A DNA stretch of 64,000 nt, taken from assembly GCA_034440615.1 (NCBI GenBank), contig JAOTOM010004375.1, positions 124,001-188,000 of the forward strand. Reading direction: 5' to 3'. Numbering within the stretch: position 1 is the stretch's first letter; each line of letters opens with the position of its first letter. Below the pieces are notes generated by a model. That model saw only the letters and a program-made list of their open reading frames with translations, had not been told where the DNA came from and did not search any database. The translations under genes were made by a program, and so were the position numbers. Source of the DNA: Ashinkailepas kermadecensis. Its lineage: Eukaryota > Arthropoda > Thecostraca > Neolepadidae. Positions 33,471-43,156 of this stretch are shown here, piece by piece.

Positions 33471-33734
33471 CGATGATACAATATAGGTTAGAGTAATACA
33501 ATGCAATATAGGTTAGAGTAACCGAAGACTTACTCCAATACAGGTGACACGTGCAGACCAATGTCGCCGATCTCGTCCAAGTCAAATGTCTGGATTTTTA
33601 CATCGTGGAACCCTCCATTTGGCCTAGGGACCTGACCTCAGGTCACCTGTCGTCTTTTTACATTTTACCGTAATCATTTGCTGTGCACGCATTTCGCTTT
33701 TGACTGTATCATCTATGGTTTGTGTATGAAGCAT

Positions 33735-33850
33735 GTTTCAATATATATCTGATATATATCAATATATATCTGATCAATATATCTATCAGATATATTTCAA
33801 TATATCAGATATAGATCAATATATCAATAGCTCTCATCAATAGCATTCAA
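33735..33850. repeat. ATATATC/GATATAT repeat
   Basis: Irregular copies of TCAATATATCTGATATATATC. Confidence 0.85.
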
Positions 33851-33879
33851 TACTACCAGACTGATAGATCACTGACTAT

Positions 33880-34035
33880 ACCACACTGACACCGATACAC
33901 TGACCACACTGACCACATCTGACACCGAACACTGACCACACTGACACCGAACACGACCGCCCTGACACCGAACACTGACCACACTGACACCGAACACTGA
34001 CCACACTGACCACACTGACCACACTGACACCGAAC
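33880..34035. repeat. Short tandem repeat of ACACTGACCACACTGACACCGA
   Basis: 10-22-bp nested units, about ten copies. Confidence 0.9.
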
Positions 34036-34429
34036 CCCAATTTATCGCACAATGTCAAGTCATGAATTGTTGGAAGGGACACGAAATTTGAAAGGGATTG
34101 TCATAAACGTTCAGGAGTTACCTCAGAAAAATACCAGATGCCAAATTGTCTCCCCCCCCCCCTCACCTGCTTCCGGACTGCGAGGGTTCATTGGTAAAGA
34201 TTTCTGCTAGAGAAGTCGTAAGAAGAAGTAAATAATATTTTGCGACACCTTCCCTTCGGAGTTCGGAGTCTCATCTTTTATTGCAGATATAAAATTTGCA
34301 TGTGACACACAAGCAGGTTTAGCTTTCCCTGAAGAAGACGGAGGGCATAATTCTCTGGGGAAGGTAATATTCTGTGTGATAAAATCCAGGACATGGTTGT
34401 TTTGCAAACCTGTCCACGAATAACCACCT

Positions 34430-34540
34430 TCGTAGTGGTGGTTATTGATTTTGCGACACGACTGTTTGAATCACGTAGCGTCGCCAGTGTCTCATGACGA
34501 TTGGTAGCGGGCGAGGAGTAGCGACAGGCGGAACTGGAAC
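34430..34540 (-). mobile_element. 5'-truncated SINE family 1
   Basis: The complement reads GCGACGCTACGTGATTCAAA and ends TTGCGACACG...AATAACC in family-1 body order. The tRNA head is missing. Confidence 0.75.
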
Positions 34541-34679
34541 AAACCCTTGGGTTGGGAGACGGACACCTTGACTGGCGAAAACTGACTACAGCTGACCACG
34601 ACTGACAATTCATTTGTTTACCCATAGCGATTGACCATGAGTACTGCTAACCATGGTTGAGCATGAAATTATATGGGTA

Positions 34680-35205
34680 CGAATAGCCTTGATTATGACT
34701 GGGCACCTTAGCTGCCCGCAGCTGTGAGTGAGGATGTACTCGTGACTGTGACTGTTGTAAGACCGTCACTGTGACTGCGACTGAGCATGGCTAAGTTAAA
34801 ACAGTCCTCGAATATGGTTGACGAATTATCAAGACCGCTGACGCGACTGTGGACTGTGACTGACTGACTGTATGATATGATAGTGACGATTGATACTGAC
34901 GGATATGACCGTAACTGACTGACCGCTGATGTGACTGTGACTGCTGACGTGACTGACTACTGATATGACTATGACTACTGAGGAGACTATGACTGCTAAT
35001 GTGACTGCTGACGTGACTGTGACTGCTGACGTGACCGTATGCTGACGTGACTGATATTATGTGACTGCTGACGTGACTGTGACTGCTGACGTGACCGTAA
35101 CTGACTGACCGCTTATGACCGCTGGTGTGACTGTGACTGCTAACGTAACTGTGCTGTTAGCGTGACCGCTGACGTGACTGCGACTGCTGACGTGTGACGC
35201 TGGGG
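34680..35205. repeat. Degenerate GTGACTGCTGACGTGACTGT array
   Basis: Units of about 12-21 bp, strongly variable. It runs up to about 10 bp before the acceptor of terminal exon B. Confidence 0.85.
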
Positions 35206-35216
35206 CGCCGTTCCAG

Positions 35217-35449
35217 GGGGCGGCGCGTGCCCGGTGTGCGGCCGCCGGTACGGCCACGACAAGTCGCTGTCGCTGCACATGAAGGTGCACGAGGGGCGCA
35301 CCGTGTGTGTGGTGTGCGGCCGCGTCAGCAACAAGGTGTCCGACCTGCGCAAGCACCTGCTGACCGTGCACAGCCTGGACAGGCGCCAGGTGGACGAAAT
35401 CGTACCGCCGCGGGCCGGCCGCGGCCGCCTCGGCGGCGCCGGCTCATAG
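35217..35449 (+). CDS. BTB zinc-finger gene, alternative terminal exon B
   Basis: Acceptor GCCGTTCCAG (AG 35,215-35,216), phase 1 as in exon A. 77 residues to TAG. Two C2H2 fingers: CPVCGRRYGHDKSLSLHMKV-H and CVVCGRVSNKVSDLRKHLLT-VH. The tail LDRRQVDEIVPPRAGRG parallels LTPEQVRRIVPTKERW in exon A. With the constant exons the product would be about 323 residues. The two exons arose by duplication and give proteins with one dimerisation domain but different finger pairs, presumably binding different DNA sites. Confidence 0.9.
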
Positions 35450-35454
35450 TGCTG

Positions 35455-35580
35455 CCGCCTACCGGCATGTGGTGCTGCTGTGCATCGGCAGATGGTGCTG
35501 CCGCCTACGGGCAGATGGTGCTGCCGCCTACCGGCAGGGAACACCGGCAGGTGGTGCTGCTGCCCACCGGCATCTGATGC
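35455..35580. repeat. Short repeat of GTGCTGCCGCCTACCGGCA
   Basis: Five variable copies right after the stop of exon B. Confidence 0.8.
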
Positions 35581-35639
35581 TTAGCCAGAGTCACAAAGCC
35601 ACTTAATTTTGAGATTGTCGAGTCAGCACCGGACACTGA

Positions 35640-36215
35640 ACTGTGAACGCGGTATGCTGAACTGAGTACTGGATACTGAACTGTGAACACGGGGCCTGAA
35701 ATGTGGACACTGAAGCTGAACTGTGAATACTGGAGCTGAATTGTGAACGTGGGAGCTGGACTGTGAACACTGGAGATGAACTGTGGACACTGGAGCTGAA
35801 CTGTGAATACTGGAGCTGAACTGTGGACACGAGCTGAACTGTGAACGCTGGAGCTGAACTGTGGAGACTGGAGCTGAACTGTGAACGCTGGAGCTGAACT
35901 GTGAATACTGGAGCTGAATTGTGGACACTGGAGCTGAACTGTGAACGCTGAAGCTGAACTGTGGACAATGGAGCTGAACTGTGGACACTGGAGCTGAAAT
36001 GTGAACGCTGGAGCTGAACTGTGAACGCTGGAGCTGAACTGTGAATACTGGAGCTGAATTGTGGACACTGGAGCTGAACTGTGAACGCTGGAGCTGAACT
36101 GTGGACACTGGAGCTGAAATGTGAACGCTGGAGCTGAAATGTGAAGGCTGGAGCTGAACTGTGAACGCTGGAGCTGAACTGTGAACGCTGGAGCTGAACT
36201 GTGAACGCTGGAGCT
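35640..36215. repeat. About 18-20-bp tandem repeat, about 30 copies
   Basis: GGAGCTGAACTGTGAACGCT and one-base variants (GTGGACACT, GTGAATACT). It produces long spurious minus-strand frames. Confidence 0.95.
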
Positions 36216-37413
36216 GGACGGCCGGTATTGTGCACTGTCGGCGATCAGGAGCGAATGCAGACGCAGTAGGCGGTGAATGTTGTGCAGTGATCGGTGCACT
36301 AAACAGCAGATAATGGACAGTGAATACCGTGCACAGACCTGTGTGCGCCAGGAGGCAAACAGGCGAATGATCATAACTGGTCGAAACACCCTAAAGCCCA
36401 AATAACTAGCAGGAGGTAAACAGTGAATACTGTGCACCGAATTGTGTGCACCAGGAGATAAACAGTGAATGCCCTGCACCGAACGATGTACACACCAGGA
36501 CGTAAGCAGTGGACGGTGCGTATTGGACAGCGAGCCACGATCAGGGCACTTCACCGCCGGGCGATATCGTGCCTTTTGTCGCCGGGCACCTCGGATTGCG
36601 ATGAAGGTCGCATCGAAGATTCGTCTCTGTTCGTTCACAACTTAGACGGCACGGTTTGCTTTCTCGCGTTGGTACCATAGGTTGTGTCAATGTTTCCTGT
36701 GCGGCGCGGTGATGGTGTGTGGACCATTGATTGGACAAGTGATTTGTCCGATATCAATGCCGACCGGATATTACAATACACATCTGCTCTTGGCCACGGG
36801 GTACAGCACCCGCCTGCTCCCACGGCCGCTTCATCTTGGTTGCTCTACGAGCGTACGGCGACTCTGAGTCCGATGAGACGACGCTGAGTTTGAGGATGTG
36901 ACTCAGGGGTTTGTTGCCCGCTTTTCTTTTGAGTTCCTAGCGCTGGCATCGTGCTGCTCTCGTCGTTCCACTCGCTCTGCCATCGTATGGGAGGCACAGA
37001 CATTGCATCATATCCTCCACAACTCATAACCTCCACAGATTCAAAATGCCCAAAGGAACCGAAGCGTCCACAGCTCATAACACCCACACGATCAAAACCT
37101 TCACAAATTCAAAGTGACATGACATAGCCGCGCTGCCGGTGTGACCTTGACCTAGTGCCCCACGAGCCAACAAATCAGCCGCTATCCTAGTGCAGACGAG
37201 CAGTTTAGGGGCGAGGTACCCATCTGCCAACCAGTGGCGTAGCCAGGGGAGGGCGAAGGAGGAAGTCACCCCACCTGGAGGGTCTGAGAGGCCCTCCAGG
37301 CGACCGCCTTGAAGAGCCCGTAAAAACCCCTTAAGGTGTCAGACAGTGACCACACCAGTTACCTCTCCGTCAGACGGTGACGTCACGCTACCTCTCGGTC
37401 AGTCAGTGACGTC
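36216..37413. other. Spacer between BTB exon B and the homeobox
   Basis: Contains a tail-only insert at about 36,363-36,409 (CCTAAAGCCCAAATAACTAG) inside repeated AGGAGRYAAACAG strings, and a MITE-like end (CAGTGGCGTAGCCAGG) at 37,224. A CCTGGAGGG/CCCTCCAGG inverted repeat follows near 37,272-37,299. No exon recognised. Confidence 0.5.
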
Positions 37414-37429
37414 ATGTTACCTTCGTCAG

Positions 37430-37641
37430 ACGGCAGCGGCGTGTGTTTGCTGGCGTCGGGACCCGGCCAGCCGCCGCGCCAGCTGCCGTCCCAGCTGTCC
37501 AACTCACAGCGGCTGATGCGGCGCACCAGCTTCACCCACCGGCAGCTGCAGCAGCTGGAGATGGAGTTCAGCCGCGACCAGTACCCGGGCCGCCAGCGCT
37601 GGTGCGAGGTGGCGCAGGCGCTGGGCCTGTCCCCGAGACAG
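37430..37641 (+). CDS. Homeobox gene, exon with homeodomain residues 1-44
   Basis: Encodes an N-terminal linker (SGPGQPPRQLPSQLSNSQRL), then homeodomain helices 1 and 2 (MRRTSFTHRQLQQLEMEF and YPGRQRWCEVAQALGLSPRQ). Canonical R5, L16, F20, Y25 and L40 are present. P26, G27 and W31 are unusual. The donor GTGGGT at 37,642 splits the domain between residues 44 and 45, a common homeobox intron site, in phase 0. The 5' boundary is uncertain. An ATG at 37,414 is in frame (product of about 115 residues with the next exon), or an acceptor TACCTTCGTCAG ends at 37,429 and gives a phase-1 start. I cannot name the subfamily. Confidence 0.85.
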
Positions 37642-37930
37642 GTGGGTGGTGTGAGGTGGCACAGGAGCTAGGCCTGTCCCCGAGACAGGTGGGTGGTGTG
37701 GTGTGGCAGGGCTGGCCTTCCGGGGGGGGGGGGGGGGGGTGGCGCAGGCGCTGGGCCTGTCCCCGAGACAGGTGGGTGGTGTGAGGTGGCGCAGGAGCTG
37801 GGCCTGTCCCCGAGACAGGTGGGTGGTGTGAGGTGGCGCAGGACGCTGGGCCTGTCCCCGAGACAGGTGGGTGGTGCGAGGTGGCACAGGAGCTAGGCCT
37901 GTCCCGAGACAGGTGGATGTCAGTCCTTCT
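37595..37930. repeat. 47-bp tandem repeat of the homeobox exon end plus donor
   Basis: The exon end (GAGGTGGCGCAGGCGCTGGG then CCTGTCCCCGAGACAG) with its donor GTGGGT is repeated into the intron. AG|GT junctions stand at 37,641, 37,688, 37,771, 37,818, 37,866 and 37,912. One unit is interrupted by a run of G (37,721-37,738). Confidence 0.95.
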
Positions 37931-38474
37931 CCCAAGATGGAGACAGGTGGATGGTGAACCTCCCCTTGAAACTCGGGAAGGTAGTGGTGAAGATGATCCT
38001 CCTCGTTCAGACAGGTGTATAGCGCTCTGTCTCGCTACTCGCTATGTCTCTTTCTCCTTGTATTTCCCTTTCCCTTTCTTTTTCTCTCTCTGTTTCTCTT
38101 TCTATTTCTCCAGCTCCTCCTCCTCCTCTCCTCCTCCTCTCCTTCTCCTTCTCCTCTTTCTCCTTCTCAATCTCCTTCTCCTTCTCCTCCTTCTCTTTCT
38201 CCTGTTCATCTTTCTCTTTCTCTTTACCTTTGTCTCTCCTCGCCCTTCTTTGTACCTTTCTTTCTTTCTTTTATTCTTTCTTCAGAACAGTTAAAGGATA
38301 TTGTTGTGTTATTGAACCTCATTGACAAATATCTGTATTTTTAGTGAGTACTGTATGTGTGTCAGTTCTGCTGTTGATATGCCATGGCATTTGCCTGGTT
38401 ATCGATGTCGACGATGTTTGCAGGTGATAACCCGCAGGTGCAGGTGATAACCACGAACGTGGTTGCTTCCGCAG
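37931..38474 (+). other. Homeobox intron with long pyrimidine tract
   Basis: 38,040-38,285 is almost pure CT/TTC-rich on the plus strand. The intron ends in TTGCTTCCGCAG. Confidence 0.85.
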
Positions 38475-38594
38475 GTGAAGATCTGGTTCCAGAACCGCCG
38501 GTTTCGTCTGAAGCGCGCACAGGACTTGGCTGGAACTCCATCGCAGTCGGTGCCAATGACCTATGCTTCGACCCAGCCGGGGTCAATGACCTGA
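38475..38594 (+). CDS. Homeobox gene, terminal exon (helix 3)
   Basis: Starts in phase 0 right after the acceptor TTCCGCAG. Reads VKIWFQNRRFRLKRAQ, with W48, F49, Q50, N51 and R53 all present. It then gives a 23-residue tail (DLAGTPSQSVPM...) and TGA at 38,592-38,594. Joined to the first exon it gives an uninterrupted 60-residue homeodomain. V45, K46, I47 and Q50 look ANTP-class. F54 is rare, since ANTP proteins normally have Met there. It binds DNA in the nucleus as a transcription factor. Too short to be shown by a simple ORF scan. Confidence 0.88.
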   Translation: MKIWFQNRRFRLKRAQDLAGTPSQSVPMTYASTQPGSMT

Positions 38595-38691
38595 GGCTGG
38601 CTGATCACTTCGTGCCCGGTTGGTATGAATGACATATGCTTTGACCCAACCGGGGTCGACGACTCGAGGCTGTCCGGTCACTGCGTGGCTG
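38546..38691. repeat. 73-bp tandem duplication across the homeobox stop
   Basis: AATGACCTATGCTTCGACCC (38,555) recurs as AATGACATATGCTTTGACCC 73 bp later. The stop codon lies in the first copy. Confidence 0.88.
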
Positions 38692-38944
38692 TCAGGTGTG
38701 ATTTGAAACTTAGTTTTCAAGTGCCTGATTTTATACGATCGGAAGCACAAATTGTCGAGAACAGTGCGCCCTCTCCTACAAAGACATAGAAGATCAGTGT
38801 AACTATGAGCCACAAGGGCTCTTCTAGGTTGCACTTTGGACACTGAACCAGTTGCCCACCAAATCTGTCGATCAACCCTCCCTGGAATACAGAAAAACAA
38901 GCCCCTTATTCTTATAATTATTGTCTATGCCGTTTTTAAAGATG

Positions 38945-39022
38945 TTCAGTGTGTTGAACGGGACTGGAACGGGACTGGAACGGGACTGGAACGGGACTGG
39001 AACGGGACTGGAACGGGACTGG
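38945..39022. repeat. 11-bp GGGACTGGAAC repeat, 6 copies
   Basis: Perfect or near-perfect units. Confidence 0.97.
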
Positions 39023-39431
39023 AAACGCAGTGTGCGGACTGAGCACTGAGGGAATGTGCTCGGCCCCCACAGGCCTCGCTGCCCCGCCATGGAAATGCGA
39101 CGCCTCTCTAACCAGGAAAGGCTCCCCACCGGGAAGACCCTCAACGGATTTGTCAGACAAAGGCGCCGCTCTCTAGATAGGCACCCCTGCGTAGAAAAGG
39201 CGCCACTTCAGCATGCTTGAGTGCACCCCTTCTGCTCCGCGAATTCTCAGCCGAAGGCGCCCCCCTCCTCCGCCTCCCCCAGGGACTTACGCAGTTGTGC
39301 CCTTCGAGACGATTGCCCCCTACCCATGAAAATTTCTGGATCTGCCCTGTCAAGATGTACTGGGTTATGGAAGTGCCGAGCATCTTAGTCGTAGGGTGGC
39401 AACACGGTTTCTCGTTTTCGGCCGCGTTGTG

Positions 39432-39560
39432 GGTTGTCGTGGTAGCTCAGTCGGTAGCATGTTGGACTCTCGATCATAGGGTTGTGGGTTCGAATCCCTC
39501 GGGCGGCGGGAGGTTGCCGAGTCAACCCGTGGCCAGTCGGCGTGAGAGGTTGGAGACACT
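39432..39560 (+). mobile_element. tRNA-derived SINE, family 3
   Basis: GGTAGCTCAGTCGGTAGCAT (A-box) and GTGGGTTCGAATCCCTCGG (B-box) at tRNA spacing. The body GGCCAGTCGGCGTGAGAGGT resembles that of family 1. The acceptor arm is mispaired, so it is not a tRNA gene. Confidence 0.75.
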
Positions 39561-39677
39561 CGGCCACCATCTTGGTCCGCTATGATGACGTCCGGGGTGG
39601 GTGGCGTTGGCCGCTGCAGTGTTTGTGCGCTGCCCTCCCCCTCCCCCTCCCCCTCCCCCGCTTCATTCGCCGTCTAT

Positions 39678-40636
39678 GGGTCTGTTCCCGTGGCTCCACT
39701 GACCTTCACAAACCTCCACTGGTCGTTTCCGTCGCAAATCCGGTGGATATTTTTCCTCCACCAAACTCCAACAGTGGAGCAAAAGCTCCACCAGCCCAGA
39801 AGCAGGGTCCAATTGTGATTTTTCAGTTGAGCTCAATCACGGCGCACTTGCGCCATATATTTGCGCGTAAACAACGTCCTCCATCATATGAATCTCATCT
39901 TCATGCATCAACTGAATACCAGGATCATCCTTCGCAAAGGAAATATGAAATTACTACTACAACCATGAATAATAATCGAAGTAACAGATGCAGACCACAA
40001 AACATCTTTTGTTTATGCCTTTGGTCTAGGTCATTCGGCCTAAGGGAAGATGTTACTTTACTGGGCGGTCCGCCGTAATTCCCGTGCCCAGAAGTACCGC
40101 CGTTCTCCTGGCGCCGACTAAAATCCTACTCGAGCCCGATCGACGAGGTCGGGCAAGTTGAGATGAGGAAAAGTCAGCACCGGGTAGAGAAGCGCCTCGG
40201 GGCCGAGGGAGCCCGGCGGGTCCAGACACGAGATTATTTTTTGTACGTTAAGAAGGCAGTCCAAACCGCAAAACAGGGGGAGACGATGCTCAACCGAGAG
40301 GAAAGAGAGCTTACCTGGTTCATCCCATATGCGAAAAGGACATGTGTGCTTCCCGCAGTCTCTGAGGACACATACATAGCCAGAAATAAAGACAAATTTG
40401 GGACTTTGTAAAACAAGGCATACTATGTACATTGTGCGATCATCTGGACAAACATCTGAAAGGCAATTTGGCCAATTTATGATACAGCGCCAAGTGCTTC
40501 CTTTTAGTCGCGGAATTCACACCGCTGTCAGCTGATTTATCCACCAAGCTCCACCGGTCGTTCCCGTGGGCCAGTCTCAACTAGCCTCAACTAGCCTCCA
40601 CCGAGTTCCTTCTGGTGGAGCCACGGGAACGGACCC
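39678..40636. mobile_element. 959-bp TIR DNA transposon, non-autonomous
   Basis: GGGTCTGTTCCCGTGGCTCC at 39,678 and its complement (one mismatch) ending at 40,636 form 22-bp terminal inverted repeats. The flanks read TAT on both sides, a possible 3-bp target duplication. Sub-terminal CTCCACCGGTCGTTCCCGTG-type motifs repeat near both ends. The interior has only short frames (40,163-40,411 plus; 40,432-40,118 minus) with no transposase motif I recognise. The superfamily is not assigned. Confidence 0.7.
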
Positions 40637-40693
40637 TATGTGACGTGCTGTCTCCAGAACGTGAGGGCGTGCTCTTTCTGCCGGCGTCGTTGC

Positions 40694-41366
40694 TTTGGGT
40701 TGCGCTGAACCCCCACCCACGGACGAGGCTGCGCTGAACCCCCACCCACGGACGAGGCTGCGCTGAATCCCCACCCACGGACGAGGCTGCGCTGAACCCC
40801 CACCCAGGACGAGGCTGCGCTGAACCCCCACCCACGGACGAGGCTGCGCTGAATCCCCACCCGAGGACGAGGCTGCGCTGAACCCCCACCCACGGACGAG
40901 GCTGCGCTGAATCCCCACCCACGGACGAGGCTGCGCTGAACCCCCACCCACGGACGAGGCTGCGCTGAACCCCCACCCACGGACGAGGCTGCGCTGAACC
41001 CCCACCCACGGACGAGGCTGCGCTGAACCCCCACCCACGGACGAGGCTGCGCTGAACCCCCACCCGAGGACGAGGCTGCGCTGAACCCACCCACGGACGA
41101 GGCTGCGCTGAACCCCCACCCACGGACGAGGCTGCGCTGAACCCCACCGAGGACGAGGCTGCGCTGAATCCCCACCCACGGACGAGGCTGCGCTGAATCC
41201 CCACCCAAGGACGAGGCTGCGCTGAACCCCCACCCACGGACGAGGCTGCGCTGAACCCCCACCCGAGGACGAGGCTGCGCTGAACCCCCACCCGAGGACG
41301 AGGCTGCGCTGAATCCCCACCCACGGACGAGGCTGCGCTGAATCCCCACCCACGGACGAGGCTGCG
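40694..41366. repeat. 29-bp tandem repeat, about 23 copies
   Basis: CCCCCACCCACGGACGAGGC plus TGCGCTGAA. Variants GAATCCCC and CCGAGGACG recur in blocks. Confidence 0.97.
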
Positions 41367-41479
41367 CCGCTCCTGTGCTTTCCTCTGCGTCTCACCTCGC
41401 CTGTCGGGAGGCACACATCGGCCAACGTTCGGCTCGTCTGACCGAGTGACGTGTGTGGCCGATGAAAGGCGCGGAACAC

Positions 41480-41720
41480 GTGCGTCACATCCGCCATCTG
41501 CCTGCATTGCATCTGCCGTCTGTCAATATTTCACCTGCCATCTGTCAACATTACATTTGTCATGTTCCTCCATTACGCATGTGATCAGTGACCACTGCAG
41601 CTATCATGTCAGTATTGTTGTGCCATCTGTCAACATTAAGTCCGCCATCTGTCAACGTTAAGTACGCAATCTGTCAACATTGTGTGTGTCGGCTGCCAGC
41701 ACTATGTCTGCACAACTCAA
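41480..41720. repeat. Degenerate CATCTGTCAACATTA repeat
   Basis: About nine scattered copies at 25-35-bp spacing. Confidence 0.75.
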
Positions 41721-42689
41721 CATGTGTACGACACCATAGGGTGCACGTGCACCGAAAGCTGGTGGCCTGTTTGAGCCCCTTTCAGGAACAAACGGTCGGG
41801 AACGCGCTTGTGTCGTGTATTTACTGTGTGTTCACTTCTGCCGTGTATTTACCGTGTGTGTTTACCGTTTATTGTGTCGTGTATTTACCGCGTGCATGAT
41901 GTGGTGTAGTTGCTGTGTGGCTGCTGGTGTGCTCTTCTCGGGAGGGGGGCTCGCTACGCACGACTCGTGTGCTCGTCTCAGGGGGCTCGCGACGCCCGGG
42001 TAGTGGGTGGTGATGCCGAGTGTGAGCCACGCTGTGGCTTTGAAGGGGTGTCAGCTGTCGGTTGGTCTCATTTCTCAGTGTCGTCACAACGGTTAGTCTG
42101 GATTACGTCTCAGCGGCGGCTTCTCATCTGTGTTGTCTACATCGAGTCGCCCGCGTTTCATTTGTTCAGTTGCACTCCGTTGTGTATTTTCTAGCTCGCT
42201 AATTACGGTTCATGCAGATGTTTCATCCCTCGTTTTATATGCGATCGCACGTGCATAATTGTGTGTTTGTAATACACGCCACCCGAGCGCTCAGGGGGCC
42301 AGGAGACGCCTTGCTTGCTGCAGCGAAGTGTTGGACATTGCAGGACTTGGTGGCACATTGGTGTCGGGTCACACAAGGTCGGGCCCCCTGCCCGCAGTGG
42401 GGTCAGCCATCGTTACTCGGCTGGCTCGGGAGATGGCGCTCCCTCGGGTTGGACCTGAAGAGCCGACCCGCAGGCCACGCCCCCGCACCAGGTGCCGCCA
42501 ATGAGCGGCGACGCCCCGCCCCCGCCGCCCGCGGCTCCCGGCCACGGCTGGGTCAAGGACCTGAACGGCGTCACCTCCTGAAGGGGGGGGGGGGGTCACC
42601 ACCATTCCGCCTAAGGACGTCGCTTGATGCGCAGTGAGCACTTCTAGTCGTTCATCTCACCCACTTAGACTCAACGCCTTATCACCTTT

Positions 42690-42805
42690 AGTTTTACTGT
42701 AGGACATGCGTGCCTTTAGAGCAAATGTTCCCGGCCTGCAGAGTGATTTATATCACAGAAGGCTTACTGCTGCAGTCATTCAGGAAACGAAGCTTTTAGG
42801 AAGTA
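42690..42805 (+). pseudogene. I-LINE endonuclease N-terminus
   Basis: MRAFRANVPGLQSDLYHRRL and AAVIQETKLL match the start of APE-type endonucleases (WN.RG...K...L and the metal-binding QET). Interrupted at 42,806 by a SINE. Confidence 0.7.
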
Positions 42806-43144
42806 TCCAGTGACGTATTGGGGGACGAGTGGTCTAGGGGTTAGATGCTTGTCTCACAATTGAAAGATTGTGGGTTCGAATCTCACCTGTCGCTACTCTT
42901 CGCCCGCGACCAATTGGCGTGAGAGATTGGCGACGCTATATGACTCAACGGTCGACGTGTCGTAAAACCAATAGCCAGTGACGTATTGGAGGATATTCGG
43001 TTTTGTCTCACAATTGGAGAGATTGTGGATTCGAATGTCACCTGTCGTTACTCTTCGCCCGCGACCAATTGGCGGCGAGGATTGGCGACGCTATATGACT
43101 CAACAGTCGACGTGTCGTAAAACCAATAGCCAGTGACGTATTGG
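42806..43144 (+). mobile_element. Two SINE family-1 copies in tandem, three TSD copies
   Basis: CCAGTGACGTATTGG occurs at 42,806-42,820, 42,975-42,989 and 43,130-43,144. A full SINE lies between the first two and a head-truncated SINE between the last two. Either a second insertion hit the duplicated target, or SINE plus TSD was duplicated. Confidence 0.88.
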
Positions 43145-43156
43145 GGATATTGTTTT

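Noticed and set aside
35505..36638. 377-codon Ser/Gln-rich minus-strand frame, and similar long frames at 25.7-26.2, 40.6-41.5, 52.0-52.7 and 56.0-57.1 kb
   Set aside because: Each coincides with a tandem array whose unit has no stop in that orientation.
37272..37299. Rho-independent terminator-like hairpin (CCTGGAGGG/CCCTCCAGG)
   Set aside because: Not meaningful in a eukaryotic genome, and there is no T-run.
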